From Enterobacter sp. RHBSTW-00994 (lineage in GTDB: Bacteria > Pseudomonadota > Gammaproteobacteria > Enterobacterales > Enterobacteriaceae): a stretch of DNA of 64,000 bases. Positions 36,131 through 43,252 of the stretch are shown here, in pieces. The notes under the pieces were generated by a model. That model worked only from the letters and a program-made list of their open reading frames with translations, was not told the origin of the DNA and did not search any database. Each line of letters begins with the position of its first letter. Positions within the stretch are counted from its first letter, which is position 1. A program made the translations under genes and the position numbers. The stretch spans positions 1,816,588 through 1,880,587 of the forward strand of contig NZ_CP056199.1 of the NCBI RefSeq assembly GCF_013782625.1, in the 5' to 3' direction.

Positions 36131-36616
36131 ATGAGCAGAGACGACTTAAACTTCAATATTTATTACTCTTACATTCTTGAAAGAATGAATTACACGCTGC
36201 TTTCAAGAATTGATAAGTGTATTACTTTAGTTTTAATCGTTTTGGGGTTTTCTGTTTTTGCTCCATTTAGTAATTATTTCTTTTTTGGTGTGGTAGTTGC
36301 CGCATTGTCTGTATTCCAACTCGTATACCGCTATGGAGAGGAAGCCGGTATTTCAAAGGAGCAAATGAAGCAATATAAAAAATTGCTTGTTTCTGCGCCG
36401 TCTTTATCAGATGAAGAATTACAGGCTCAATACATCTCTGTTCAAAATACTGACAGCAATCCTTGGCGCACTCTTGAACACCCTGCTTACATCGTTGCCT
36501 GTCTTTACTTTGATCTTGAGGTTAAGCGTGACATGACATGGAAGGAGTGCATGATGTCGAGATTATCTGGTGGCTACCCAGTCGAAAGAAAAAGCGAAGA
36601 GGAAAAAAATGAGTAG
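36131..36616 (+). CDS. Two-helix membrane protein of immunity region, unknown function
   Basis: A 161-residue protein. Residues about 1-25 are polar and aromatic (DDLNFNIYYSYILERMNY). Two adjacent helices follow (CITLVLIVLGFSVFAPF and FFFGVVVAALSVFQLVYRY), then a soluble C-terminal domain (ISKEQMKQYKKLLVSAPSLSDEELQ ... KRDMTWKECMMSRL). The 2TM-plus-helical layout recalls SLATT-type effectors or phage exclusion proteins, but this is only a resemblance. GGAG sits six bases before the ATG at 36131; an ATG at 36119 is an alternative. The stop overlaps the next start. Confidence 0.75.
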   Translation: MSRDDLNFNIYYSYILERMNYTLLSRIDKCITLVLIVLGFSVFAPFSNYFFFGVVVAALSVFQLVYRYGEEAGISKEQMKQYKKLLVSAPSLSDEELQAQYISVQNTDSNPWRTLEHPAYIVACLYFDLEVKRDMTWKECMMSRLSGGYPVERKSEEEKNE

Positions 36617-36758
36617 ACCAGTAGAACCATTTCATGTACCGCCTCACCCTAGACCTCCTGAGAAAAAATGTGGTGCAGATATTCACTACATTTATGAAGG
36701 TCCGCAACCAGACAGTCAGATTCCGCCAAAGCCCCGACCTGTACCTAGACCAAGGTAA
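36609..36758 (+). CDS. 49-residue proline-rich protein coupled to the membrane protein
   Basis: The ATG overlaps the end of the upstream gene by 8 bases. The sequence MSRPVEPFHVPPHPRPPEKK and the tail QIPPKPRPVPRPR are proline-rich. The middle CGADIHYIYEGPQPDS is not. Overlap with the membrane-protein gene implies co-translation and perhaps a complex. Confidence 0.65.
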   Translation: MSRPVEPFHVPPHPRPPEKKCGADIHYIYEGPQPDSQIPPKPRPVPRPR

Positions 36759-36760
36759 GC

Positions 36761-36777
36761 TGTTGGGATATCCAGAT
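36761..36777 (-). repeat. Right inverted repeat of the cassette
   Basis: On the minus strand this reads AATCTGGATATCCCAACA, matching 35979-35996 except for one C. It directly abuts a boxA-like motif on the same strand. Confidence 0.75.
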
Positions 36778-36788
36778 TGTTAAAGAGC
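36776..36788 (-). promoter_or_regulatory. boxA-like antitermination motif on the left early transcript
   Basis: The minus strand reads GCTCTTTAACAAT, the same as the boxA core of enterobacterial rRNA leaders (TGCTCTTTAACA). It lies about 100 bases downstream of the left early promoter, as expected for a nut-type NusB/NusE loading site. No clear boxB hairpin or N gene was found. Confidence 0.55.
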
Positions 36789-36789
36789 T

Positions 36790-36814
36790 AAGCGTCCTAT
36801 GGGCGCTTTTTTTT
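36790..36814 (+). terminator. Terminator after the proline-rich gene
   Basis: AAGCGTCC-TAT-GGGCGCTT with a run of eight T's ends plus-strand transcription of the accessory cassette before it meets the left early promoter. Confidence 0.85.
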
Positions 36815-36896
36815 GTTACCTGCGAATCATCCGGTCATTCATACGCCACCGGCGGCTACTTCGTGGGCGTCCTGCCTGTTCGCTGTCGATGGAATG

Positions 36897-36952
36897 AATC
36901 TAATTTAACTTAGCTTTCTGGTCAAGAGGGAAAACCAAGCTTTTCTTAGTTT
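36897..36952 (-). promoter_or_regulatory. Left early promoter pL with operators
   Basis: On the minus strand TTGACC (36925-36920), a 17-base spacer and TAGATT (36902-36897) form a sigma-70 promoter reading left. The spacer and -10 contain CTAA-TTTAAC-TTAG (36900-36913). A second imperfect palindrome, AAACCAAG-CTTTT-CTTAGTTT (36932-36952), lies just upstream of the -35. The CTAA-N6-TTAG core is shared with the right promoter, so these are the likely CI/Cro operators. Confidence 0.7.
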
Positions 36953-36975
36953 GGTGTTTTGAAGGTGGGGGACAC

Positions 36976-37608
36976 TTAGATTTCGTACTGAACGCCTTTA
37001 ACTACACCGATGATGATGCAGTTGCCGTTAATGGGAATGTTTGGGTAGCGTGGGTTTAGCGGAACTAGAAATTTTTGATGCCCGTCTATGACGAGTTTCT
37101 TTACTGTCGCTTCGTTCGTTCCATCCAATCGAGCAACCACAATTTTGCCATTCATAGGCTCCGCATCAGGATCAACAATTACAGTTGCTCCTTGAGGGAT
37201 TGTAGGCAAACCGTTAGGGTTGGTCATAGAGTCGCCCTGTACATCAAGTGCAAAGGAGCGATCACTTACGCGAAGAGCAGTCTCGACCCACCGATTAGCC
37301 TCACTCACAATCTCAGCTGGACTTGTTTCGGTAAAACGCCCTGCCTGCACCCAAGAAATAACAGGGAGCCTCCTCATGCTAGTGATTAACTTATCTTCAA
37401 ATTGAGTTCCATAGAGAATGTAGTCAATAGAAGTGTTGAAATATTTCGCCAGCTTACCTAATGCCTCACCACCTGGAACATTGACATCTTTTTCCCAGTA
37501 GCCGACAGCGACATCACTTACGCCGCAGAATTTACCTAATTCCTTCTGCGATGTTTTAGTTATTCGTCTTAGCCCTTTAATTCTCTGCCCAACCGTTTCC
37601 ATTCTCAC
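36976..37608 (-). CDS. cI: Phage repressor CI, LexA-like (HTH plus S24 peptidase)
   Basis: A 210-residue lysogeny repressor. The N-terminal helix-turn-helix reads TSQKELGKFCGVSDVAVGYWEK. The C-terminal S24 self-cleavage domain has the Ala-Gly scissile pair in SWVQAGRFTE, the catalytic Ser in DVQGDSMTNP and Lys in MNGKIVVARLDG, so induction by RecA after DNA damage is expected. The GTG at 37608 is spaced well from GGAG; an ATG two codons later is the alternative. It is divergent from cro. Confidence 0.93.
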   Translation of the reverse strand: MRMETVGQRIKGLRRITKTSQKELGKFCGVSDVAVGYWEKDVNVPGGEALGKLAKYFNTSIDYILYGTQFEDKLITSMRRLPVISWVQAGRFTETSPAEIVSEANRWVETALRVSDRSFALDVQGDSMTNPNGLPTIPQGATVIVDPDAEPMNGKIVVARLDGTNEATVKKLVIDGHQKFLVPLNPRYPNIPINGNCIIIGVVKGVQYEI

Positions 37609-37623
37609 ACCACTCTCCGAAAT

Positions 37624-37690
37624 AAAACTAACTAATCTTAGTTTTTATTGACCAAAGATAGATTGGTATTTAATATCTAATCAAACTTAG
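37624..37690 (+). promoter_or_regulatory. Right early promoter pR with operators
   Basis: TTGACC (37648-37653), 17 bases, and TAATAT (37671-37676) form the promoter for cro. A strong palindrome, AAAACTAA-CTAATC-TTAGTTTT (37624-37645), lies immediately upstream of the -35. CTAA-TCAAAC-TTAG (37677-37690) covers the start point. Both share the CTAA-N6-TTAG core with the left operator. Confidence 0.75.
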
Positions 37691-37703
37691 TAATGGAGGT
37701 GTT

Positions 37704-37901
37704 ATGACGACCGATGAAGTAGAGAAATATTTCGGCAGTACCGAAAAGGTTGCGGTTTTTTTCGGTATCACAAGTGAGGCGGTTTACCAGTGGCGCAATC
37801 GACCTGGGCGACTGATTCCAAAGGGCAGGGCAGCTGAGGCTGCATATCGCACCGAGGGTAAATTGCCTTTCCGTCCTGAGCTGTATGGCAAGTCTAACTA
37901 G
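37704..37901 (+). CDS. cro: Cro-like repressor
   Basis: A 65-residue DNA-binding protein with helix-turn-helix KVAVFFGITSEAVYQWRNR, the P22 Cro/YdaS pattern, followed by IPKGRAAEAAYRTEGKLPF. It is divergent from cI, directly after the right promoter, with GGAGGTG before the ATG. It should repress cI transcription during lytic growth. Confidence 0.9.
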   Translation: MTTDEVEKYFGSTEKVAVFFGITSEAVYQWRNRPGRLIPKGRAAEAAYRTEGKLPFRPELYGKSN

Positions 37902-37941
37902 GCATCCTCGAAACAGTAACCACAGAATCAAGAGGTTAACC

Positions 37942-38493
37942 GTGGGTAATGAACACTGGAAGGTAGAGAAACAACCAGCCTGGCTGGTAGCCGCAATTCG
38001 TAAGACGATCGCAGCTTTGCCGGGTGGATATGTGGAAGCAGCCGAAATACTGGACGTAACACAGGATGCACTGTTCAACCGTCTGCGTACTGGTGGTGAT
38101 CAGATCTTCCCAATGGGTTGGGCGATGGTCCTGCAAAAGGCTGCTGGTGTGAGTTATATCGCCGATGCATTTTCCCGTGAAACAGATAACGGGATACATG
38201 TTCCTGGTGCTGTTCCAGATGACGAAAACGAAGAGATTGGCCTGAAGCTGGCAGAGCTGGTGGGGCGGCTCGGTGAGTTGGTCAATGCATACCGCCATTA
38301 CATCGAAGATGGCGTTGTGGATAAAGGCGAGTGGCAGAGTCTTAACGATATTGCATATCAATTCAGGGTCACTCTCATGACGTTCCTGAATCTGATTTCT
38401 CGTGTTTATTGCCTTCCAGAAATGGGTGACGCCCGCGAGTGTGCAGCTCCGGGCGTCGTGGCGTGTCGATTCAGTGGAGAAACTAACGCATGA
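37942..38493 (+). CDS. CII/YmfL-like phage regulatory protein
   Basis: The 183-residue protein starts with GTG (GNEHWKVEKQPAWLVAAIRK), with AGAGG six bases upstream; the frame is open further up but without a start signal. GGYVEAAEILDVTQDALFNRLR is a helix-turn-helix. IFPMGWAMVLQKAAGVSYIADAFSRETD and a C-terminal helical part resemble e14 YmfL and the CP76/CII-like family. By position after cro it is probably the lysogeny-establishment regulator. Confidence 0.8.
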   Translation: MGNEHWKVEKQPAWLVAAIRKTIAALPGGYVEAAEILDVTQDALFNRLRTGGDQIFPMGWAMVLQKAAGVSYIADAFSRETDNGIHVPGAVPDDENEEIGLKLAELVGRLGELVNAYRHYIEDGVVDKGEWQSLNDIAYQFRVTLMTFLNLISRVYCLPEMGDARECAAPGVVACRFSGETNA

Positions 38494-38816
38494 ACAGTTT
38501 AACGGTAAACAACCGTCTTCCGCAACTACGGGGAATTCCCGTATATGGGACCTCGTCGTTTCGGTATGAGCGCATGGTATCAGGCCGCTGGGTTCCGTGT
38601 AACCACAGTAGAGCGCTGGCAATTGTGGGTGTATGGCGTCGTAAAGGGAAATCGTTATGCGAGAACTTAACCGGCGATTCAAAGACCACAGAGGTATCAC
38701 CGTCCACGTCATCAGATGGGAGCCACAGACTCGACGCGTTATATACCTTCGCGAAGGGTACGATCATGAGTGCTTCAGCCCTCTTGAGCAATTCCAGCGC
38801 AAGTTTACAGAGTTAA
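38490..38816 (+). CDS. Possible small phage protein overlapping the DUF4222 gene
   Basis: The ATG overlaps the preceding stop as ATGA, and the first 60 residues (NSLTVNNRLPQLRGIPVYG ... RALAIVGVWRRKGKS) look protein-like. The last 53 codons share DNA with the next gene in another frame and are low-complexity (SASALLSNSSASLQS). The true 3' end may therefore be misjudged. Confidence 0.45.
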   Translation: MNSLTVNNRLPQLRGIPVYGTSSFRYERMVSGRWVPCNHSRALAIVGVWRRKGKSLCENLTGDSKTTEVSPSTSSDGSHRLDALYTFAKGTIMSASALLSNSSASLQS

Positions 38817-38863
38817 AGGACTGCCATGAGCCTGTTAATGCCATCCCGGCCGATAGTGATTAA
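38657..38863 (+). CDS. DUF4222 phage protein
   Basis: A 68-residue protein, MRELNRRFKDHRGITVHVI, with VIYLREGYDHECFSPLEQFQRKFTEL. This is the DUF4222 family pattern, found in the early right operon of many lambdoid phages; its function is unknown. AAGGGAAA precedes the start. It overlaps the following replication gene. Confidence 0.75.
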   Translation: MRELNRRFKDHRGITVHVIRWEPQTRRVIYLREGYDHECFSPLEQFQRKFTELKDCHEPVNAIPADSD

Positions 38864-39752
38864 CCCTGACCTTGCATACAGCATTGGCCTGAACGAGGCT
38901 ATTGCGTTGCAGCAGGTGAACTACTGGCTGAAAGAAACCACCTCCGGACTGGAGCGTGACGGCGTGCGCTGGATTTACAACACCAACGAGCAGTGGCTGG
39001 AGCAGTTCCCGTTCTGGTCTGAGTCTACGCTGAAGCGCACATTCACCCGCCTGAAGAACCTCGGCGTGCTCAAAGTTGAGCAGCTGAACAAGTCTCAGCG
39101 CGACATGACGAACTACTACACGATCAACTACGAAAGCGAGCTTTTAGATGAGGTCAAAGTGACCAAATCGAAGAGTTCAAAATGCACTCTTCCATCAGGT
39201 CAAAATGAACCGATGGAAGAGGTCAAAGTGGAACTCTCCATCGGGTCAAAACGAGCCGATGTCATCAGGTCAAATTGCACCGATGTTCTTACAGAGAATA
39301 CAACAGAGAATACTACAGATATTAAAACCCCTTCTTGTCCGGTTGCCTCGCAACCAGACCGTGATGTGCTGATCACCGATCAGGCTAAACAGGTTTTGGT
39401 TCACCTGAATCAGGTGACTAACTCCCGGTATCAGGTTTCAACCACCTCGCTACAAAACATCCGCGCCCGCATTGGTGAAGGGTTCACCGTGGAAGAGCTT
39501 ACGCTGGTGGTGGACTACTGCAACGCGAAGTGGGGCAATGACCTGAAGATGTCCGATTACCTCAGGCCACAGACGTTGTTCCAGCCGTCCAAGTTCCCTG
39601 GCTACCTGAAATCTGCGAACAACTGGGCCAAAGCTGGCCGACCAGCCCGTGTTAACGGTGAGTGGGCCCGCGAAGATGGCGTATTCCGTTCCAGCTTCCA
39701 GAACACTGACTACAGCAAAGTCCCCAACGGTTTCAGAGGAGCGAACTCATGA
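38826..39752 (+). CDS. Phage replication initiation protein (O-like)
   Basis: A 308-residue protein. The N-terminal half is a winged-helix DNA-binding domain (SIGLNEAIALQQVNYWLKE; WIYNTNEQWLEQFPFWSES; TLKRTFTRLKNLGVLKVEQ). Residues about 108-155 are a low-conservation linker encoded by tandem DNA iterons. The C-terminal domain resembles the conserved phage C-terminal domain Phg_2220_C (HLNQVTNSRYQVSTTSL ... YLRPQTLFQPSKFPGYL). It should bind the iterons and load host helicase; no separate P or DnaC-like loader is seen next to it. Confidence 0.85.
   Translation: MSLLMPSRPIVINPDLAYSIGLNEAIALQQVNYWLKETTSGLERDGVRWIYNTNEQWLEQFPFWSESTLKRTFTRLKNLGVLKVEQLNKSQRDMTNYYTINYESELLDEVKVTKSKSSKCTLPSGQNEPMEEVKVELSIGSKRADVIRSNCTDVLTENTTENTTDIKTPSCPVASQPDRDVLITDQAKQVLVHLNQVTNSRYQVSTTSLQNIRARIGEGFTVEELTLVVDYCNAKWGNDLKMSDYLRPQTLFQPSKFPGYLKSANNWAKAGRPARVNGEWAREDGVFRSSFQNTDYSKVPNGFRGANS
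39148..39285. repeat. Six iterons inside the replication gene: probable phage origin
   Basis: A core GGTCAAA (GTTCAAA in the second copy) starts at 39152, 39175, 39198, 39221, 39244 and 39268, a period of 23-24 bases or two helical turns. Each unit is an imperfect palindrome, such as CATCAGGTC ... CCGATG. Iterons inside the initiator gene are the lambda ori arrangement. Confidence 0.85.
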
Positions 39753-40243
39753 GCTTTCTCAAAACAATCCAGATGTTCGTTGCCAATAACCCTGGACTGA
39801 CGAACAAGCAGATCGCCGCAGCACTCCCGGAGTACGCATTGCACAGTGTTCAGCGTGCGGTATGCCGCCTGGTCATGCTTAACCGCGCTGAGCGCAAAAG
39901 TGTGCGTCCTAACTTCCGTTACTACGCAAAAGCTCCGACAGGACCTATTGGGCCGATCATCCCACGCGCACCGATCGAAAAAGCTGAAGTAATTCCTGAG
40001 CCAAAACAGGAAACAGCACCAAACCAGGCTGTCATTGCGATGATGGACAAGGCTAAAGAGTTATCTGACAAGGGGCTTTATCTGCGTGCTGCGACCGTTC
40101 TGATGGAGGCATTCAATCGCTCAAAGAACGAAACCATGCGAGCCAAAATTCTCAAAGAGCGTAAGCGCTGCCTGAGCATGGCGCCGAGGGTTAAAACCAC
40201 CGGCGATGGCTGGTGTCTGGCTGGCAGAGCGAGGAACGTCTGA
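39749..40243 (+). CDS. HTH protein with PerC-like C-terminus
   Basis: A 164-residue protein. The N-terminal part (MFVANNPGLTNKQIAAALPE; HSVQRAVCRLVMLNRAERK) is a winged helix. The C-terminal part (AKELSDKGLYLRAATVLME; KILKERKRCLSM) resembles the PerC/YdaS-linked family of transcription activators. A proline-rich linker joins them. It overlaps the replication gene by ATGA. Confidence 0.75.
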   Translation: MSFLKTIQMFVANNPGLTNKQIAAALPEYALHSVQRAVCRLVMLNRAERKSVRPNFRYYAKAPTGPIGPIIPRAPIEKAEVIPEPKQETAPNQAVIAMMDKAKELSDKGLYLRAATVLMEAFNRSKNETMRAKILKERKRCLSMAPRVKTTGDGWCLAGRARNV

Positions 40244-40902
40244 TGAAATACTCTCTGATTTACGCTGACCCAGCCTGGGAATACGGCAACACCGTCAGCA
40301 ACGGCGCGGCTACAAATCACTACGGCACAATGAAGCTGATCGACATGAAGCGTCTTCCAGTGTGGGACCTTGCTGCCGATGATGCTGTTCTGGCCATGTG
40401 GTTCACCGGCACGCATACCCGCGAGGCAATCGAACTGGCTGAGGCGTGGGGCTTTAAGGTCCGCACGATGAAGGGCTTCACCTGGGTTAAGTTCAACCAG
40501 CTGGCTGAGCAGCACATCAACAAAGCGCTTCAGGCTGGTGGAGTGGAGGACTTTTACGACTTTCTCAACCTTTTAAACGCGCAGACGCGCATGAACGGCG
40601 GCAACTACACCCGAGCCAATACCGAGGACATACTGATCGCCACCAGGGGGAATGGACTGGAACGCCAGTGCGCCAGCATCAAACAAGTTATCTACAGCCC
40701 ACTCGGTGAGCACAGCAAAAAGCCAGCAGAGGCGCGCTTCCGTCTGGAGAAGCTTTACGGTGACGTTCCGCGCATTGAACTCTTCAGCCGCTGTGGTGCG
40801 CCTGGCTGGGACCACTGGGGTAATCAGGCCGAGTCAGCTGCAGTCGAGTTGATTCCCGGTGTTGCTGTTCCGGTCACAAATAATCGGGAGCATGCAGCAT
40901 GA
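40243..40902 (+). CDS. MT-A70 family adenine methyltransferase
   Basis: A 219-residue enzyme with the catalytic DPPW-type motif as ADPAWEYG near the N-terminus, AMWFTGTHTREAIELAE, and TEDILIATRGNGLER with HSKKPAEARFRLEKLYG at the SAM-binding end. Phage members methylate N6-adenine in DNA. They may protect the phage from restriction or regulate genes. The motif has Ala instead of the second Pro, a common phage variant. The ATG shares one base with the upstream stop. Confidence 0.85.
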   Translation: MKYSLIYADPAWEYGNTVSNGAATNHYGTMKLIDMKRLPVWDLAADDAVLAMWFTGTHTREAIELAEAWGFKVRTMKGFTWVKFNQLAEQHINKALQAGGVEDFYDFLNLLNAQTRMNGGNYTRANTEDILIATRGNGLERQCASIKQVIYSPLGEHSKKPAEARFRLEKLYGDVPRIELFSRCGAPGWDHWGNQAESAAVELIPGVAVPVTNNREHAA

Positions 40903-41126
40903 AGAAGCTATCAACCGAGCAGGAGAATGCGGTGCGTGACGTTGCCCGTCAATGCTCTGATGCCATTAAGAAAGCACTGAAGAAGAAGCCGAAGCCAAGC
41001 TGGAACGTCGTTGTACCTCCGATCCTGAAGGAGTACCACGAGAAGGTAAAACCGATGGGCGTAAGCCTAGTGATGTTCAATAGCGTAATTGGGCGCCTAA
41101 ACGGGCGATATGGAGTTGATTCATGA
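40899..41126 (+). CDS. Small basic phage protein, unknown function
   Basis: A 75-residue protein with many lysines (DAIKKALKKKPKPSWNVVVPP) and ILKEYHEKVKPMGVSLVMF. I do not recognise a domain. It overlaps both neighbours by ATGA, so it is translated as part of the right early operon. Confidence 0.65.
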   Translation: MKKLSTEQENAVRDVARQCSDAIKKALKKKPKPSWNVVVPPILKEYHEKVKPMGVSLVMFNSVIGRLNGRYGVDS

Positions 41127-41512
41127 GACTGATTCTCCCGTTTCCCCCGAGCGTAAACACCTACTGGCGAGCCCCTAACAAGGGGCCGTTAAAAGGCCGC
41201 CATCTTATCAGTGAGAAAGGCAGGGCATATCAGAGTGCGGCATGCGCAGCGATTATTGAGCAACTGCGTTGCCTTCCAAAACCATCATCATCACCAGCTG
41301 CGGTGGAGATCCTTCTCTTTCCGCCAGATGCACGCCGCCGCGACATCGATAATTACAACAAGGCTCTGTTTGACGCGCTTACGCACGCTGGCATCTGGGA
41401 GGATGACAGCCAGGTGCAGAGAATGCTGGTGGAGTGGGGCCCGAAAGTACCCGGTGGACGAGTAGAGATATCGATCAAGAAACATGAACCTCTGGCGGGT
41501 GCAGCCGCCTGA
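41123..41512 (+). CDS. rusA: Holliday-junction resolvase RusA
   Basis: A 129-residue endonuclease. LPFPPSVNTYWR at the N-terminus and the catalytic acidic motif in DARRRDIDNYNKALFDAL with the later WEDDSQV are diagnostic of RusA. It cuts four-way junctions and can clean branched DNA before packaging. Confidence 0.93.
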   Translation: MRLILPFPPSVNTYWRAPNKGPLKGRHLISEKGRAYQSAACAAIIEQLRCLPKPSSSPAAVEILLFPPDARRRDIDNYNKALFDALTHAGIWEDDSQVQRMLVEWGPKVPGGRVEISIKKHEPLAGAAA

Positions 41513-41527
41513 AAAGTGGAGAAGAGC

Positions 41528-42253
41528 ATGAATCAGATGAATATCACCGTAATGTGTCCGAGCCACCACGCCGGAGCGATGGGGCAGCAAATAACGATGT
41601 CCAGCCGTGAGATTGCAAAGCTGGTCGACTCACGCCACAGCAACGTATGTGTGACCATCGAGCGCCTCATGAATTCTGGCGTAATTGGGGGGTATGCTGC
41701 ATTGCAGTACACCCACCCTCAGAACCAGCAGGTTTACCACTACTACGAAGTTAACAAGCGAGACAGCTATGTGATCGTCGCGCAGTTGTGCCCGGAGTTT
41801 ACCGCCCGTCTGGTTGACCGCTGGCAGGAACTGGAGAGCGGGGCCGGGATGGTGGTACCGCAAACACTTCCTGAAGCACTTCGCCTCGCTGCCGATCTTG
41901 CCGAACAGAAGCAACGCCTGAGTGAAGAACTGGCCATAGCAGCGCCTAAGGCTGAATTTGTTGATCGCTACGTCAAAGCCACTGGCTCAATGACGTTCCG
42001 GCAGGTTGCTAAACTCCTGAACGCCAAAGAACCAGAGTTCGCGATGTTCCTCATTGAGAACGGCATCATGTACCGGTTAAACCGTGTGCTTACACCAAAG
42101 AGCAAGCACATCGAAGCAGGGCGCTTCGAAGTTAAGACAGGGACCACCAACCAGACTAACTACGCATTCAATCAGTCCCGCTTTACTGCAAAGGGCGTGC
42201 GCTGGATTGGCGGCCTGTGGGCTGAACATATTGCTAAGGGGCAAATTGCGTGA
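41528..42253 (+). CDS. Rha-type antirepressor with KilA-C domain
   Basis: A 241-residue protein. The N-terminal Rha domain reads TMSSREIAKLVDSRHSNVCV and YYEVNKRDSYVIVAQLCPEF. The C-terminal KilA-C (Ant) domain begins GSMTFRQVAKLLNAKEPEF and includes MYRLNRVLTPKSKHIEAGRF. Such proteins oppose repressors or control lytic genes. The ATG at 41528 is preceded by GGAGAAG; an earlier GTG is less likely. Confidence 0.88.
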   Translation: MNQMNITVMCPSHHAGAMGQQITMSSREIAKLVDSRHSNVCVTIERLMNSGVIGGYAALQYTHPQNQQVYHYYEVNKRDSYVIVAQLCPEFTARLVDRWQELESGAGMVVPQTLPEALRLAADLAEQKQRLSEELAIAAPKAEFVDRYVKATGSMTFRQVAKLLNAKEPEFAMFLIENGIMYRLNRVLTPKSKHIEAGRFEVKTGTTNQTNYAFNQSRFTAKGVRWIGGLWAEHIAKGQIA

Positions 42254-43239
42254 GAGCCATACTGACACCTGAAGTTGCGCCTATGTCCGGGGTAGTTCTG
42301 TTCCGCCCTGGAAACGAACTGCTGTGGCTGTTTCGTCGTGGCCGGGTGGTGATTGAAACTCCTTCGGAAGCCATCCAGCATCTGCCATCTGGGCTGATTC
42401 CTGAAGCTCACCAGCCACTGAAAGATGATGTAAGTATGCAGGAACTTTTCCTGAACGAGCGGGTTATTCAGCGTGCTGGTGGACTGAGTGGCCTTGATGC
42501 CTGGCTGGAACGTAAATTCGAATGTCAGTGGCCGCACAACGAATGGCACTCAAAGGACTTCACACTGCTACGCCACGCCCCCGGCAGTATTCGACTGTGC
42601 TGGGGATGCGATAACCAGTTGCGTGAACAAACCACTGAAAGACTGGCAGGAATTGCCATGCAGAACCTGGTAAAATGGCTGCAGGAAAGGGTGAATATCA
42701 TGCTGGGTTTCAGCGCTGACCACACCCTGACGTTGCCGGAGTTTTGCTGGTGGATGGTACGTAACGATCTGGCTGACCTGATTCCTGAATCAGTGGCTAA
42801 CCAGGCGCTACGGATTAAGCCTGAATCGCACACCTCAGTGATGCGGGAAAGCGATATTGTTCCGTCATTACCGGCAACTGAAATCCTCCAGGAGAAAGTT
42901 AAGAAGATAGTCTCGGTGAAGGTCGATCCTGAATCACCTGAATCTTTCATGTTGAGGCCAAAGCGCCGCCGCTGGGAGAACGAGAAGTACACCCGTTGGG
43001 TGAAGTCGCAGCAGTGCAGTTGCTGCAATAACCCGGCAGACGACCCCCACCACCTGATAGGCCACGGGCAGGGCGGAATGGGTACCAAAGCGCATGACCT
43101 GTTCGTGATACCGCTGTGCAGAGCGCATCACGACGAGTTGCACGCTGATCCTGTGGCATTTGAAGCGAAGCACGGCGACCAGTTAACGCTGTTGTTTCGG
43201 TTTTTAGATCGTGCGCTGGCAATAGGCGCACTGGCGTAA
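42250..43239 (+). CDS. DUF968 protein with HNH-like zinc domain
   Basis: The 329-residue protein starts with GTG overlapping the upstream stop (GTGA). The C-terminal 90 residues (YTRWVKSQQCSCCNNPADDP; HHLIGHGQGGMGTKAHDLF; PLCRAHHDELH) form an HNH-like metal fold as in DUF968/YdfU and Ref-type recombination-linked nucleases. The N-terminal part is specific to this phage family. A role in recombination or DNA processing is likely but unproven. Confidence 0.85.
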   Translation: MRAILTPEVAPMSGVVLFRPGNELLWLFRRGRVVIETPSEAIQHLPSGLIPEAHQPLKDDVSMQELFLNERVIQRAGGLSGLDAWLERKFECQWPHNEWHSKDFTLLRHAPGSIRLCWGCDNQLREQTTERLAGIAMQNLVKWLQERVNIMLGFSADHTLTLPEFCWWMVRNDLADLIPESVANQALRIKPESHTSVMRESDIVPSLPATEILQEKVKKIVSVKVDPESPESFMLRPKRRRWENEKYTRWVKSQQCSCCNNPADDPHHLIGHGQGGMGTKAHDLFVIPLCRAHHDELHADPVAFEAKHGDQLTLLFRFLDRALAIGALA

Positions 43240-43252
43240 GTGGAGACGCAAC

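Noticed and set aside
36522..36707. Possible N antiterminator on the minus strand
   Set aside because: The frame is Phe/Arg-rich, lies opposite the membrane-protein and proline-rich genes, and lacks the short basic N-terminus of N proteins.
30033..39285. Tandem repeats considered as a CRISPR array
   Set aside because: Both repeat sets have units without unique spacers of CRISPR length, and the second lies inside a coding frame. No cas genes are present.
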